Source: an uncultured Bacteroidota bacterium
Lineage (GTDB): Bacteria > Bacteroidota > Bacteroidia > Chitinophagales > Chitinophagaceae
Length of the DNA stretch: 64,000 bases
NCBI GenBank assembly: GCA_903882805.1
Contig: CAIRYK010000075.1
Span: forward strand, 28,768 to 92,767
Direction: 5' to 3'
Below the pieces are notes generated by a model. That model was not told the DNA's origin. It worked only from the letters and a program-made list of their open reading frames with translations, and ran no database searches. How positions within the stretch are numbered: the first letter of the stretch is position 1; the number at the start of each line of letters is the position of its first letter. Position numbers and translations under genes: made by a program. Below are positions 51,323 to 60,087 of this stretch, one piece after another.

Positions 51323-53242
51323 TTGATGAAAAAGCGTTATTACTTTTTCTTTTTGTTTGTAGGTATGTTGTCTTCGGGCTTTTGTGCGCGCAGCCAAATT
51401 ATTACCACTTTTGCAGGCAATGGCGTGGGGGCTTATGCCGGCGATAGCGGTATGGCCACCGATGCAGCAGTATATGTACCCAGCTACATAGCAGCCGCAA
51501 GAGACGGCAGCATACTAATTGCCGACTATGGCAACAACCGGATACGCCGTGTAGATGGCGCAGGTGTTATTACCACCATAGCGGGTACCGGAGCGCTAGG
51601 CTACAGTGGCAACGACAGCGCAGCCACGCTGGCTACCATGTTCAGACCTACAGGTATAGTGACCGACGCTGCGGGTAACATTTTTTTTACCGACAATGGC
51701 AACTATGCAGTACGTAAGATACGCGCAGGAGGCATAATTACTGCCATTGCCGGAAATGGGATAGCTGCATATACCGGCGATGGCGGCGCGGCTACCGCAG
51801 CGCAGTTTGTAGCGCCCGACGGGCTGGCTATAGATGCATCCGGAAATTTATATGTGCCCGACGGCGGTGCGCATTGCATAAGAAAAATAGCTACAACCGG
51901 CATAATAACCACCATAGCCGGCACCGGCGTTGCAGGCTATGCCGGCGATGGCGGCGCTGCGACGGCAGCTCAGCTAAACAAGCCGGTAGATGTAGCCGTA
52001 GATACGGCAGGGAATATTTTTTGCACCGACCAGAATAACAATGTGATAAGGAAGATAGACCGCGCAGGCATTATTACAACTATTGCTGGCACAGGCGTAA
52101 TGGGCTATTGGGGCGACAATGGCGCTGCTACTGCTGCATTGCTCAATAGGCCGGCGGGTATTTTTGCCGATGACTCCGGCCAACTTTTCTTCGCCGATTT
52201 TTTTAACAACCGTGTGCGGAAAATAAATGCCGCAGGTATGATAACAACGATCGCAGGTATAGGGCTAGGCGGGTATACAGGCGATGGCGGCCCCGCTACA
52301 GCCGCGCGCCTGCGGTTGCCAAACAAACTGATAATAGATCATTGCGGCAACTATCTGATAGCCGATCGCAGCAACCATCGCATCCGGAAGGTGACTTTTC
52401 CTAATCCGCTTCCGTTTTTTATAGCTACAGAGGCCGATACCGTACATACATGCCTGCAAGTAGCCGTATCGCCATCGGGTTTGCTTGCGGCATTCAATGC
52501 CTATACTTGTCAAGATATTGTCTGGTCTGTATCAGCGCCACCCGGCCATGGTACTTTATTGGGTTTTCCGGTTACCGAGCCTTCTGTGGGCGATACTATT
52601 ACGCCATCCGGCTTAAGCTATATTCCGGGAGCTGGCTATACGGGAGTCGACTCCTTTGCGATAATGCTGAGCGATGGTGTAGATACGGTGCACAAGAAGC
52701 TATATGTGCAGGTGCACCCACTGCCTGTAATAACCCCAATAAGCGGCCCCGACAGCCTTTGCCCGGGCGATACAGCTATGTTTACCTGCTCCACATCGGG
52801 CGGCATATGGAGCGTCGTAAATCCTGCTATAGGTACGATAGATACTTCGGGTCGTTTAATAGGTTTGACGCCCGGCACAGACACTGTAATTTATACTGCA
52901 ACCACCGCCTGGTGTATAGCATCAGTGCGCAACGTATACAAAGTAAGTTTGCCGGAGGCCTGCATAAATGGTATTATCGATAGCAAACTGACGATTACAG
53001 ACAACCCAATTGAAGCAATGCCCAACCCTACCACAGGCCGTGTATGGATAATAGTGAAATCATTATTAACAGAACAAGTAGCAATATGTGTGACAAATGC
53101 ATATGGTCAAAATGTATTGGTAACATCAACGGCTACTAATAAGCGTACGGAATTGCCGCTGCCAGACGGCGCCGGGGTGTATCAGGTAAGGGCATTTAAC
53201 CACCATATGGCAACTACGGCTCGAATATTGAAAATTAGGTAA
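51323..53242 (+). CDS. NHL-repeat beta-propeller protein with Ig-like segment and T9SS sorting domain
   Basis: Tandem units such as ITTIAGTGVAGYAGDGGAATAAQLNKPVDVAVDTAGNIFCTDQNNNVIRKIDRAGI; C-terminal AMPNPTTGRVWIIVKS...LPLPDGAGVYQVRAFNHHMATTARILKIR. Confidence 0.93.
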   Translation: MMKKRYYFFFLFVGMLSSGFCARSQIITTFAGNGVGAYAGDSGMATDAAVYVPSYIAAARDGSILIADYGNNRIRRVDGAGVITTIAGTGALGYSGNDSAATLATMFRPTGIVTDAAGNIFFTDNGNYAVRKIRAGGIITAIAGNGIAAYTGDGGAATAAQFVAPDGLAIDASGNLYVPDGGAHCIRKIATTGIITTIAGTGVAGYAGDGGAATAAQLNKPVDVAVDTAGNIFCTDQNNNVIRKIDRAGIITTIAGTGVMGYWGDNGAATAALLNRPAGIFADDSGQLFFADFFNNRVRKINAAGMITTIAGIGLGGYTGDGGPATAARLRLPNKLIIDHCGNYLIADRSNHRIRKVTFPNPLPFFIATEADTVHTCLQVAVSPSGLLAAFNAYTCQDIVWSVSAPPGHGTLLGFPVTEPSVGDTITPSGLSYIPGAGYTGVDSFAIMLSDGVDTVHKKLYVQVHPLPVITPISGPDSLCPGDTAMFTCSTSGGIWSVVNPAIGTIDTSGRLIGLTPGTDTVIYTATTAWCIASVRNVYKVSLPEACINGIIDSKLTITDNPIEAMPNPTTGRVWIIVKSLLTEQVAICVTNAYGQNVLVTSTATNKRTELPLPDGAGVYQVRAFNHHMATTARILKIR

Positions 53243-53337
53243 TACTGAGTTTTAGGCGCCGTCAAGAAACAGCATGGCGGGTTATTTGGCGTTGGTATCT
53301 GCCTAAATAAATTGGCTAATAAATTCCTTTCAAGATT

Positions 53338-53369
53338 TTGGGTTATTCAGGAAAAACACTTTACCTTTG
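53338..53369 (+). promoter_or_regulatory. Bacteroidota promoter for tRNA-His
   Basis: TTG (53338-53340) - 21 nt - TACCTTTG (53362-53369). Confidence 0.65.
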
Positions 53370-53385
53370 CCCTCCGATTCAGCAC

Positions 53386-53460
53386 GGAGATTGTAGCTCA
53401 GTTGGTTAGAGCATCAGATTGTGGTTCTGAGGGTCGTGGGTTCGAACCCCATCAGTCTCC
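53386..53460 (+). tRNA. tRNA-His (GTG anticodon), genomically encoded G-1 and C73
   Basis: G-GAGATTG TA GCTC AGTTGGTTA GAGC A TCAGA TTGTGGT TCTGA GGGTC GTGGG TTCGAAC CCCAT CAGTCTC C; full cloverleaf by eye; anticodon GTG. Confidence 0.97.
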
Positions 53461-53474
53461 CTAAAGTAATGTAT

Positions 53475-53502
53475 AAAAAGTGCTTCTTGAAGCGCTTTTT
53501 TT
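53475..53502 (+). terminator. Terminator after tRNA-His
   Basis: AAAAAGTGCTTC-TT-GAAGCGCTTTTTTTT. Confidence 0.8.
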
Positions 53503-53528
53503 TATTACATAACGTTCCGTTTTTTTTG

Positions 53529-53536
53529 TATATTTG
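53529..53536 (+). promoter_or_regulatory. Candidate -7 element (TAnnTTTG) for DUF3127 gene
   Basis: TATATTTG upstream of ATG 53570; no clear -33 TTG. Confidence 0.4.
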
Positions 53537-53569
53537 TATCAATTGTCTAATAAATAAAAATTTACTAAA

Positions 53570-54043
53570 ATGTCATTAGAAGTAACCGGCAAGCTAATAG
53601 AAAAATACGATACACAGCAGGTAAGCGATAAGTTCAAAAAACGCGAGTTTGTACTTGAGCTTGAGGAAGTTATAAATGGCAACATTTATACAAACTACGC
53701 TAAGATACAGTTGGTGCAAAACAAATGCGACATACTTAATCCATACAATCTGGGCGATAAAGTGAAAGTGAGCTTCAATATCAAGGGTAACAAATGGACC
53801 CGCGATAACAAGGTTAACTACATAACCAATCTGGATGCATGGAGAATAGAAGCAGCTACCGGCGACGGTTCTAACTCTGGCGGCGGAAATCAGGCTCAAG
53901 CATACAACAACAGTAACAATAACTATAATAATAATCAGCAGCAGGGCGGCGGTAACTACGGCAACCCGGGCGGCGGAAATAATTTTAATCAGTCGCAGAG
54001 TTTCAGTTCATCAAATGAACCTGTTGACGATTTGCCGTTTTAA
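53570..54043 (+). CDS. DUF3127 (OB-fold-like) protein with Gly/Asn/Gln-rich linker and SSB-like acidic tail
   Basis: MSLEVTGKLIEKYDTQQVSDKFKKREFVLELEE...KVSFNIKGNKWTRDNKVNYITNLDAWRIE; low-complexity linker; ends EPVDDLPF. Confidence 0.9.
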   Translation: MSLEVTGKLIEKYDTQQVSDKFKKREFVLELEEVINGNIYTNYAKIQLVQNKCDILNPYNLGDKVKVSFNIKGNKWTRDNKVNYITNLDAWRIEAATGDGSNSGGGNQAQAYNNSNNNYNNNQQQGGGNYGNPGGGNNFNQSQSFSSSNEPVDDLPF

Positions 54044-54078
54044 TTCATTTCCAAATCACCAATAATTAAGGCTATTCT

Positions 54079-55731
54079 ATGTTTGGTAAATTGCGCATAA
54101 CCGTTTGTGTATTATTGGCTATTGCGCTGTTTAGCGCATGCAGTAAAATGCCCGACCACGCCCGGTACATACCCAAAGACGCCGTGGCCGTGGGTGGCGT
54201 GAATGTAAAAGCGCTCAGCAAAAAGATAGCCTGGAACATGATAACGGGTAGTAAGCTTTTTAAGGAAATGCAGAAACGCATGCCCGAGAAAAGCGCCAAG
54301 GATGCTATGAACGGCATAGAAAAAGCCGGTATAGATGCGCTCAATACTTTCTACGTATACGTAAAAACAGATGCAAGATTTAAAAGCGGCAACAGGATCA
54401 CTGGTCTTGTGCCGCTTTCTGATGCTGCACAGTGGGAAACCTATGTGAAGCAAATATTGCCGGGTGTGAACATACAGCAGCACGGCGACCGTAAAGAAGC
54501 CAGTTTGGGCACCGACATGTATGTTGGCTGGAACAAGAATTTGCTTATCATCATCAATGTTATGGAGAATGATGATGAAGATCAATCGGCGCCAAAGAAG
54601 CAAGGAACCGACCTAGCAGCGATGTCGGCAGAAATGGAAAGCGCCTTTAATGTATCTAAAGACAACTCTATAATAAGCAACAAGCGCTATGCAGCGCTGG
54701 AAGAAGAAGGGCATGATGTGCTGTTCTGGCTCAACTACGAGCAACTGATGACCCAATATAGCGGTAACGTATCGGAGAAGATGGGCGGCCTTTCATTGTC
54801 AAACAATCTATGGACTGGCGCAGCGTTTACATCGGGTTTCGATTTTATCAAGGGTAAAATTACCGGAGACATCCGCTATTTTATGCCCGACCAGATGAAA
54901 GAAATAGGCCAGCAACTTGGCGCCCAGAATGCCGATAAGGACATGATGGAACGATTGCCCAATCAGAATATGGATATGTTGCTCGCAATGCACATTTCGC
55001 CGCAGGGTATAAAATCTACCCTCGAAAAAATGGGCCTTTTGGGTTTGGCTAACGAAGGCCTTATGCTGCAGGATTTAAGTGTAGATAAAGTGCTGGAAGC
55101 ATTTACCGGCGATATGGCTTTTGTGATGAATGATTTTGCTCTGAAAAGCGAAACCGTAATAGACACATTTATGGGACAACCGGTAGAACACCAGAACCAG
55201 AAGCCCAGCCTGAACATGAGCTACGTCATTAAAATAAATAAAAAAGAGAACTTCCAGAAAATGGTGCAAATGGCCAAGGACAATGGCCTGAAATCGTTGG
55301 GCAACGGTTTTGTGATACCGCTTAGCGAAAAAGACTCCGTGTATATTATGATGAACGACCAATATGCGGTAGCGTCAAATAAGTACGAAAATGTTGCTGG
55401 TTTTCTGGATGGTAAGTTTAAAAGCAAGCAAATGGAAACAAAGGTGGCCTCTACTGTAATGGGACACCCTTGGGCTTTTTATCTCGATATTCAGCAACTA
55501 TTTAAAAATATCGACAATAACTCGATCAGCCAGTCGGCCCACGATTCAGCTATGATAGCTGAAAGTAAAAAACTACTGAGCAATATTTCATTTACGGGCG
55601 GCGATTTTAAAGAAAGCGCCCTGAGCTATCACCTTGATGTGAACTTTATGAATACTGATGAGAATAGTATCATCAACCTGATGGACTATGGAATGAGAAT
55701 GAGCGATGCCGACAAACTTAAGGATGAATAA
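54079..55731 (+). CDS. DUF4836-type lipoprotein
   Basis: Lipobox LFSAC; MPDHARYIPKDAVAVGGVNVKALSKKIAWNMITGSKLFKEM. Confidence 0.82.
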   Translation: MFGKLRITVCVLLAIALFSACSKMPDHARYIPKDAVAVGGVNVKALSKKIAWNMITGSKLFKEMQKRMPEKSAKDAMNGIEKAGIDALNTFYVYVKTDARFKSGNRITGLVPLSDAAQWETYVKQILPGVNIQQHGDRKEASLGTDMYVGWNKNLLIIINVMENDDEDQSAPKKQGTDLAAMSAEMESAFNVSKDNSIISNKRYAALEEEGHDVLFWLNYEQLMTQYSGNVSEKMGGLSLSNNLWTGAAFTSGFDFIKGKITGDIRYFMPDQMKEIGQQLGAQNADKDMMERLPNQNMDMLLAMHISPQGIKSTLEKMGLLGLANEGLMLQDLSVDKVLEAFTGDMAFVMNDFALKSETVIDTFMGQPVEHQNQKPSLNMSYVIKINKKENFQKMVQMAKDNGLKSLGNGFVIPLSEKDSVYIMMNDQYAVASNKYENVAGFLDGKFKSKQMETKVASTVMGHPWAFYLDIQQLFKNIDNNSISQSAHDSAMIAESKKLLSNISFTGGDFKESALSYHLDVNFMNTDENSIINLMDYGMRMSDADKLKDE

Positions 55732-55861
55732 AAGCAAGGCAGCGCCAAACAGTTTTTTAGGTTGGTAGCAAACTAATTTATCTCTGGTTACGTCTTTACA
55801 TTTAACAATTTTAATCTTAGCTTTGTTTACTAGTTTTTTGTAACTCAATAAATTGTTTTTG

Positions 55862-57034
55862 ATGCAGAAGTCCCCCCTATATAGTTCAATAGCATTGTTA
55901 TCGGCTGCGCTACTAATGTTTATGACGAGCTGCTCGCGCAACAACGGTATAGACAATAGTCAGATTATTGAAACTCCATATAGTTTGTATTTTTCAGACT
56001 CAGCCGGCGCACTGTTTTATACCAACGACGGAAGAAAAATTGTAAAAGTATTTTCGCCGGATGGTCAGCCCAGCAAGGCGATTATAACATCGGGCGAATA
56101 TATATTGTGGTGTAAAGACAATATTATGTTCAGCGTAAACGATGGTAGAAATTTCGACCATTCTTACGATTTTCTGCGGTCTTATAAAGGGTTTACATTG
56201 GGAGGCGTACCGATGGATCTTAACCAATCGCAAATCGTTAACTGCCAGGGCAGCCCGGATATTATTTATGCGTGTTCCAGTTATCCGCACAATTTGCCCG
56301 ATTCTGCAGATTATTTGGGTGTAGCGTTTAATAACAATCATGGCTATCCCAAAAACTGGTCTACAAAGAATGATTATGACACATTGGGCGTTGGTTTTGT
56401 GCCTGTAAAAATGATATCGCTTACCAGAGGAGTAGACGGCAAGCTATATGGATTGGCGCTTAATCAGCAGTTGGGCGATTCAGTGAGCTTGAGGAACTTT
56501 ATATTGCCAAATCCGAATGATTTGTATGATAGGTTTATAGAAGTTACAGGTAGCAAATTGGGTAATCCTGCCGATACAACGGGCAATGAGCTACCTCCAA
56601 ACAGTACAAATCCTACTGCTGGTCATTTCTCATTGGGCCACTTCAACAACAGGCTTATAGCGATAGACGCTACTGGTATAAATGGAGCATGGTATTGCGA
56701 TGACGGTGGAAGAAACTGGAGTCAATACTCTGGTATTCCTGCTAATACTCCATTGTTATGTCAGGGTTCTCCGTTCGAGGAAGTTGCATTTATAGGTACC
56801 TACGGTCAAGGTTTGTATATGCTCAATACAGCAACTAATGTTTGGGAACGCAACAACAGCGGACTGGCAAGCAACCTAATAGTAAGAAGCATAGCCTGGA
56901 AAGAAAATATTTATAAAAACAATACCAAGCAGAAGTATGTGTACCTGGCTACTAACAAGGGTATTTACCAGAGTGTAGACGCAGGATTGCACTGGGTACT
57001 AACCATACAGGGTAACTACACAGCGCTTTATTAG
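55862..57034 (+). CDS. Lipoprotein with BNR/photosystem-stability-like beta-propeller
   Basis: Lipobox MFMTSC; CDDGGRNWSQYSGIPANTPLLCQG, YGQGLYMLNTATNVWERNNSGL, NKGIYQSVDAGLHWVLT. Confidence 0.78.
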   Translation: MQKSPLYSSIALLSAALLMFMTSCSRNNGIDNSQIIETPYSLYFSDSAGALFYTNDGRKIVKVFSPDGQPSKAIITSGEYILWCKDNIMFSVNDGRNFDHSYDFLRSYKGFTLGGVPMDLNQSQIVNCQGSPDIIYACSSYPHNLPDSADYLGVAFNNNHGYPKNWSTKNDYDTLGVGFVPVKMISLTRGVDGKLYGLALNQQLGDSVSLRNFILPNPNDLYDRFIEVTGSKLGNPADTTGNELPPNSTNPTAGHFSLGHFNNRLIAIDATGINGAWYCDDGGRNWSQYSGIPANTPLLCQGSPFEEVAFIGTYGQGLYMLNTATNVWERNNSGLASNLIVRSIAWKENIYKNNTKQKYVYLATNKGIYQSVDAGLHWVLTIQGNYTALY

Positions 57035-57067
57035 TTCGATTGTGATTTTTAATAATAGTACTAAGAC

Positions 57068-57112
57068 AAAAAAGGAACCGGTTTGCCAATCAGCAAGCCG
57101 GTTCCTTTTTTT
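57068..57112. terminator. Bidirectional terminator
   Basis: AAAAAAGGAACCGG...CCGGTTCCTTTTTTT between convergent genes. Confidence 0.88.
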
Positions 57113-57125
57113 ATAATTCCTGTAT

Positions 57126-57518
57126 TTATTCTTCCGTATCGTCGTCTCCAAAGAAATCGGCTCTGTCGCGGCGTTGCTTTTTAGTTGGTTTGCCGGTTTT
57201 ACTCAACCGTTTACCGGTAAAGAAGCTCGATTCAATCATTTTTACCGGTACCTTTTCTTCTTCTGGCGTTAGATCTACATAGTTTTTTATGGCTTCTTCA
57301 TAGGCTACCCTGTTAGCTATTAGTCCCGTTACTTCTATAATCCATTTTCTTGCCGGTGTTCGTATTGTGTACTGGTCGCCTATGCCTACTACTCTCGATG
57401 GTTTTACAGGCGTTGCATTCCATTTTACTTTGCCATCATCTATGGCGCCTGTAGCCTGAGTGCGGGTTTTAAAAATACGGATAGCCCATAAGTATTTGTC
57501 TAATCTTACTTTTTCCAT
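57126..57518 (-). CDS. S4-domain RNA-binding protein, Hsp15 (HslR)-like
   Basis: MEKVRLDKYLWAIRIFKTRTQATGAIDDGKVKWNATPVKPSRVVGIGDQYTIR; basic/acidic C-terminus. Start trimmed from 57743. Confidence 0.9.
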   Translation of the reverse strand: MEKVRLDKYLWAIRIFKTRTQATGAIDDGKVKWNATPVKPSRVVGIGDQYTIRTPARKWIIEVTGLIANRVAYEEAIKNYVDLTPEEEKVPVKMIESSFFTGKRLSKTGKPTKKQRRDRADFFGDDDTEE

Positions 57519-57546
57519 ATCTGTTCGGTTGTTTTTGGCTGTAGGT

Positions 57547-57598
57547 GTTCTATTAATATAAAAATCCCCATCGCAGGGGATTTTTATATTAATAGAAC
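57547..57598. terminator. Perfect 23-bp inverted repeat between lepB and the S4 gene
   Basis: GTTCTATTAATATAAAAATCCCC-ATCGCA-GGGGATTTTTATATTAATAGAAC; all 23 positions pair. Confidence 0.7.
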
Positions 57599-57610
57599 GA
57601 TGGAGTGTTG

Positions 57611-58819
57611 TTATTTTTCGAGCGAATGAATACCACGGAACAAACGGCTCCAGCGCATATCCTTTAATAGTCCGCCCTCGCCATAGCTTAGCCATACAAA
57701 CCAGGCTTTCCCTACAATGTGGTCTACTGGTACAAAACCCCAATAGCGCGAATCGAGCGAATTATGGCGGTTGTCGCCCATCATCCAGTAGTAGTCCATT
57801 TTAAAGGTATAGCTTGTAGCTTCCTTACCATTTATCAAGATTTTTCCGTTCTGTTCGTCCAGCGTATTGCCTTCGTAATTGGCAATAATGCGGCGATACA
57901 GCGCTATGTTTTGAGGGGTTAGGGCTACTGTTACACCTTGCTTTGGTACTGTAAGCGGCCCGAAATTATCTCTGTTCCACTTAAAGTTGGCAGTATCCTG
58001 AGGAAACACCCATTCTCCGGGTTCGGTAGGCGAGGTTCCCGGTCCGTTTTTTTCATCGAGCTCAACCGAAAGCACATTGGTAGCTTTTTTTAGAACATCT
58101 ACCTGATCGTTGGCCAGATTGTAGCGGTAAAGGCTGCTGTTTACCATTTCGGCCATTTCCAGATTTTCTTCAACAATTGGCGTACGGCCATTTGTTTTTA
58201 CAATATAGTTGAGTTTAGAGTGTGGAAACAGAACATTGGGGGCTCCGTTGATGTATACCCTTGCGCTTTTTATTTCCACCACATCGCCGGGCACGCCAAT
58301 ACAGCGTTTTATGTAGTTTTCCTTTTTGTCTACCGGGCGGGTTATTAGTTGGTATCTGTCGGTAACGCGGTTGCGACCGTAGGCGCGGCACAGAGAGTAA
58401 TAGTCAGCAGTTGGTTCTTCCACTATAACTGTATCGCCCGCTGGGAAGTTGAACACTACTACATCGTTGCGCTCCACATGCCCGAAACCCGGAATTCTGT
58501 GATAACCCCATTTTACGGCTTCGGTATATGATTTGCCATTAGTGATGGGCATTGTGTTATGCACCAGCGGCACAGCCAGGGGCGTCATCGGTACACGCGG
58601 ACCATACGCCAGCTTGCTCACAAATAGATAGTCGTTGATGAGCATAGTGCCTTCCATAGAGCCAGTGGGTATGGTATAGGCTTCAAAAAAGAAAGTGCGT
58701 ATTAGCGTAGCGGCTACAATTGCAAATAATGCTGCATCCAGCCACTCGCGGCCAACGCTTTTTTTCTTTTTTTCTTTTGTCGAATTATTTTCTCCGGAGT
58801 TTTTTTTCAGAAATGCCAT
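57611..58819 (-). CDS. lepB: Signal peptidase I
   Basis: EAYTIPTGSMEGTMLINDYLFVSKLAYG (catalytic Ser), ENYIKRCIGVPGDVVEI (catalytic Lys), YWMMGDNRHNSLDSRYWGFVP. Start trimmed from 58849. Confidence 0.97.
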   Translation of the reverse strand: MAFLKKNSGENNSTKEKKKKSVGREWLDAALFAIVAATLIRTFFFEAYTIPTGSMEGTMLINDYLFVSKLAYGPRVPMTPLAVPLVHNTMPITNGKSYTEAVKWGYHRIPGFGHVERNDVVVFNFPAGDTVIVEEPTADYYSLCRAYGRNRVTDRYQLITRPVDKKENYIKRCIGVPGDVVEIKSARVYINGAPNVLFPHSKLNYIVKTNGRTPIVEENLEMAEMVNSSLYRYNLANDQVDVLKKATNVLSVELDEKNGPGTSPTEPGEWVFPQDTANFKWNRDNFGPLTVPKQGVTVALTPQNIALYRRIIANYEGNTLDEQNGKILINGKEATSYTFKMDYYWMMGDNRHNSLDSRYWGFVPVDHIVGKAWFVWLSYGEGGLLKDMRWSRLFRGIHSLEK

Positions 58820-59385
58820 TAGGGCTGTTATTACCTTCAAATGTAACAACTTCCATTACAAATAAGGATAAAAAATAGCTTCGCTACTATTTTTTAACAA
58901 TTAGAGGGCTGGGAAAGGGCGGTGGGTAAGGAGCCTAACTACATGAAGCAGGAGGAGATATGTACTTTATGGATTATCTTTTGATTGGACTAGCTAAATT
59001 TTCAATAGCAGCAAAATAGTACACTTAATTATCTATATATTCATAAGCTAGCCAGGTTCGATGACGACGAATGCTGAATATGTATATGTGACTAGCTGCT
59101 ACATGGGTATATTTTATAGGGGCAGGATGTTGGCCAATTGGGTAAATATGCTTTTTTAATTGGTGTAACTCGTTTAAAGCAAAACAAATAGCGCGGGTAA
59201 ATTTTTTTTTTCGGAATAAAATGTTAACCTTTGTTTGTTGATAAGTAGTTGTTAATTCATTTTACCCCTATCCATGTAGCTGGCCATGCATTTTATGCTG
59301 GCTAAACGTGTCTGAATAAGGTTGAATTTTGTTATATAATCTCAATAAAGTAGTTTTTTTAATCACCACAAATATAAATTAGCGT

Positions 59386-60027
59386 ATGAAGAACAAAACA
59401 CTAATTGTATTTACAGTCTGCTTCGTGCTCGCTTCCTCGGTCATGGCGCAAGATGTAAATAGCAATCAATTGCGAAAGACGCAAAACAGCCAGAAGGCGC
59501 TCGACCGAAAGGTGAAACGAGCATCTGCGGGCGAGGCGGAAACATCGGGCGCCACAAGTGTTGGTTTTATGCCAAACATTTATGCCAAAGCAACACAGGT
59601 AGTACATGCTGGTCCTAAAACCACCATCACTATCGACAAAGATTTACCAGGCGTAATAACCATTGGCTCGAAGTTGAAAATCTACAACGAGCGTAATGAG
59701 GAAGCTCAGGTATTTGTTACAAACGTAAATGGCAACAGCTTCACAGTTGAAGGGCTCAACAAGTCTACGTTTGGCGATAAGTTATTTGTATTTGGTAAGG
59801 AAGTGAATGATTATAAGCCAGTTGATTTTAATGCTTTGAGCATTATGAATGCAACTGCAAATCAGGAGCTTAAAGCAGAATTGGAAACGTTAAGAAGAAA
59901 GATCCACAGCACAGAGTCGCTTGAGGAGGATCTGAAATCACAACAGATTCAACTAAGGGAAATGAGAGAAAAAATGGAACAAACAAGCGTTCCTCAAGGT
60001 CAATCTAAATCGAAAACTTCAAGATAG
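59386..60027 (+). CDS. Hypothetical exported protein with C-terminal coiled coil
   Basis: Signal peptide MKNKTLIVFTVCFVLASSVMAQ; C-terminal heptad-like ELKAELETLRRKIHSTESLEEDLKSQQIQLREMREKMEQ. Confidence 0.75.
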   Translation: MKNKTLIVFTVCFVLASSVMAQDVNSNQLRKTQNSQKALDRKVKRASAGEAETSGATSVGFMPNIYAKATQVVHAGPKTTITIDKDLPGVITIGSKLKIYNERNEEAQVFVTNVNGNSFTVEGLNKSTFGDKLFVFGKEVNDYKPVDFNALSIMNATANQELKAELETLRRKIHSTESLEEDLKSQQIQLREMREKMEQTSVPQGQSKSKTSR

Positions 60028-60087
60028 ACGTTGAATATTTTTGACAATTTTCTTCAAGAAATTATTAAATCATCAAAATCAAATAAC

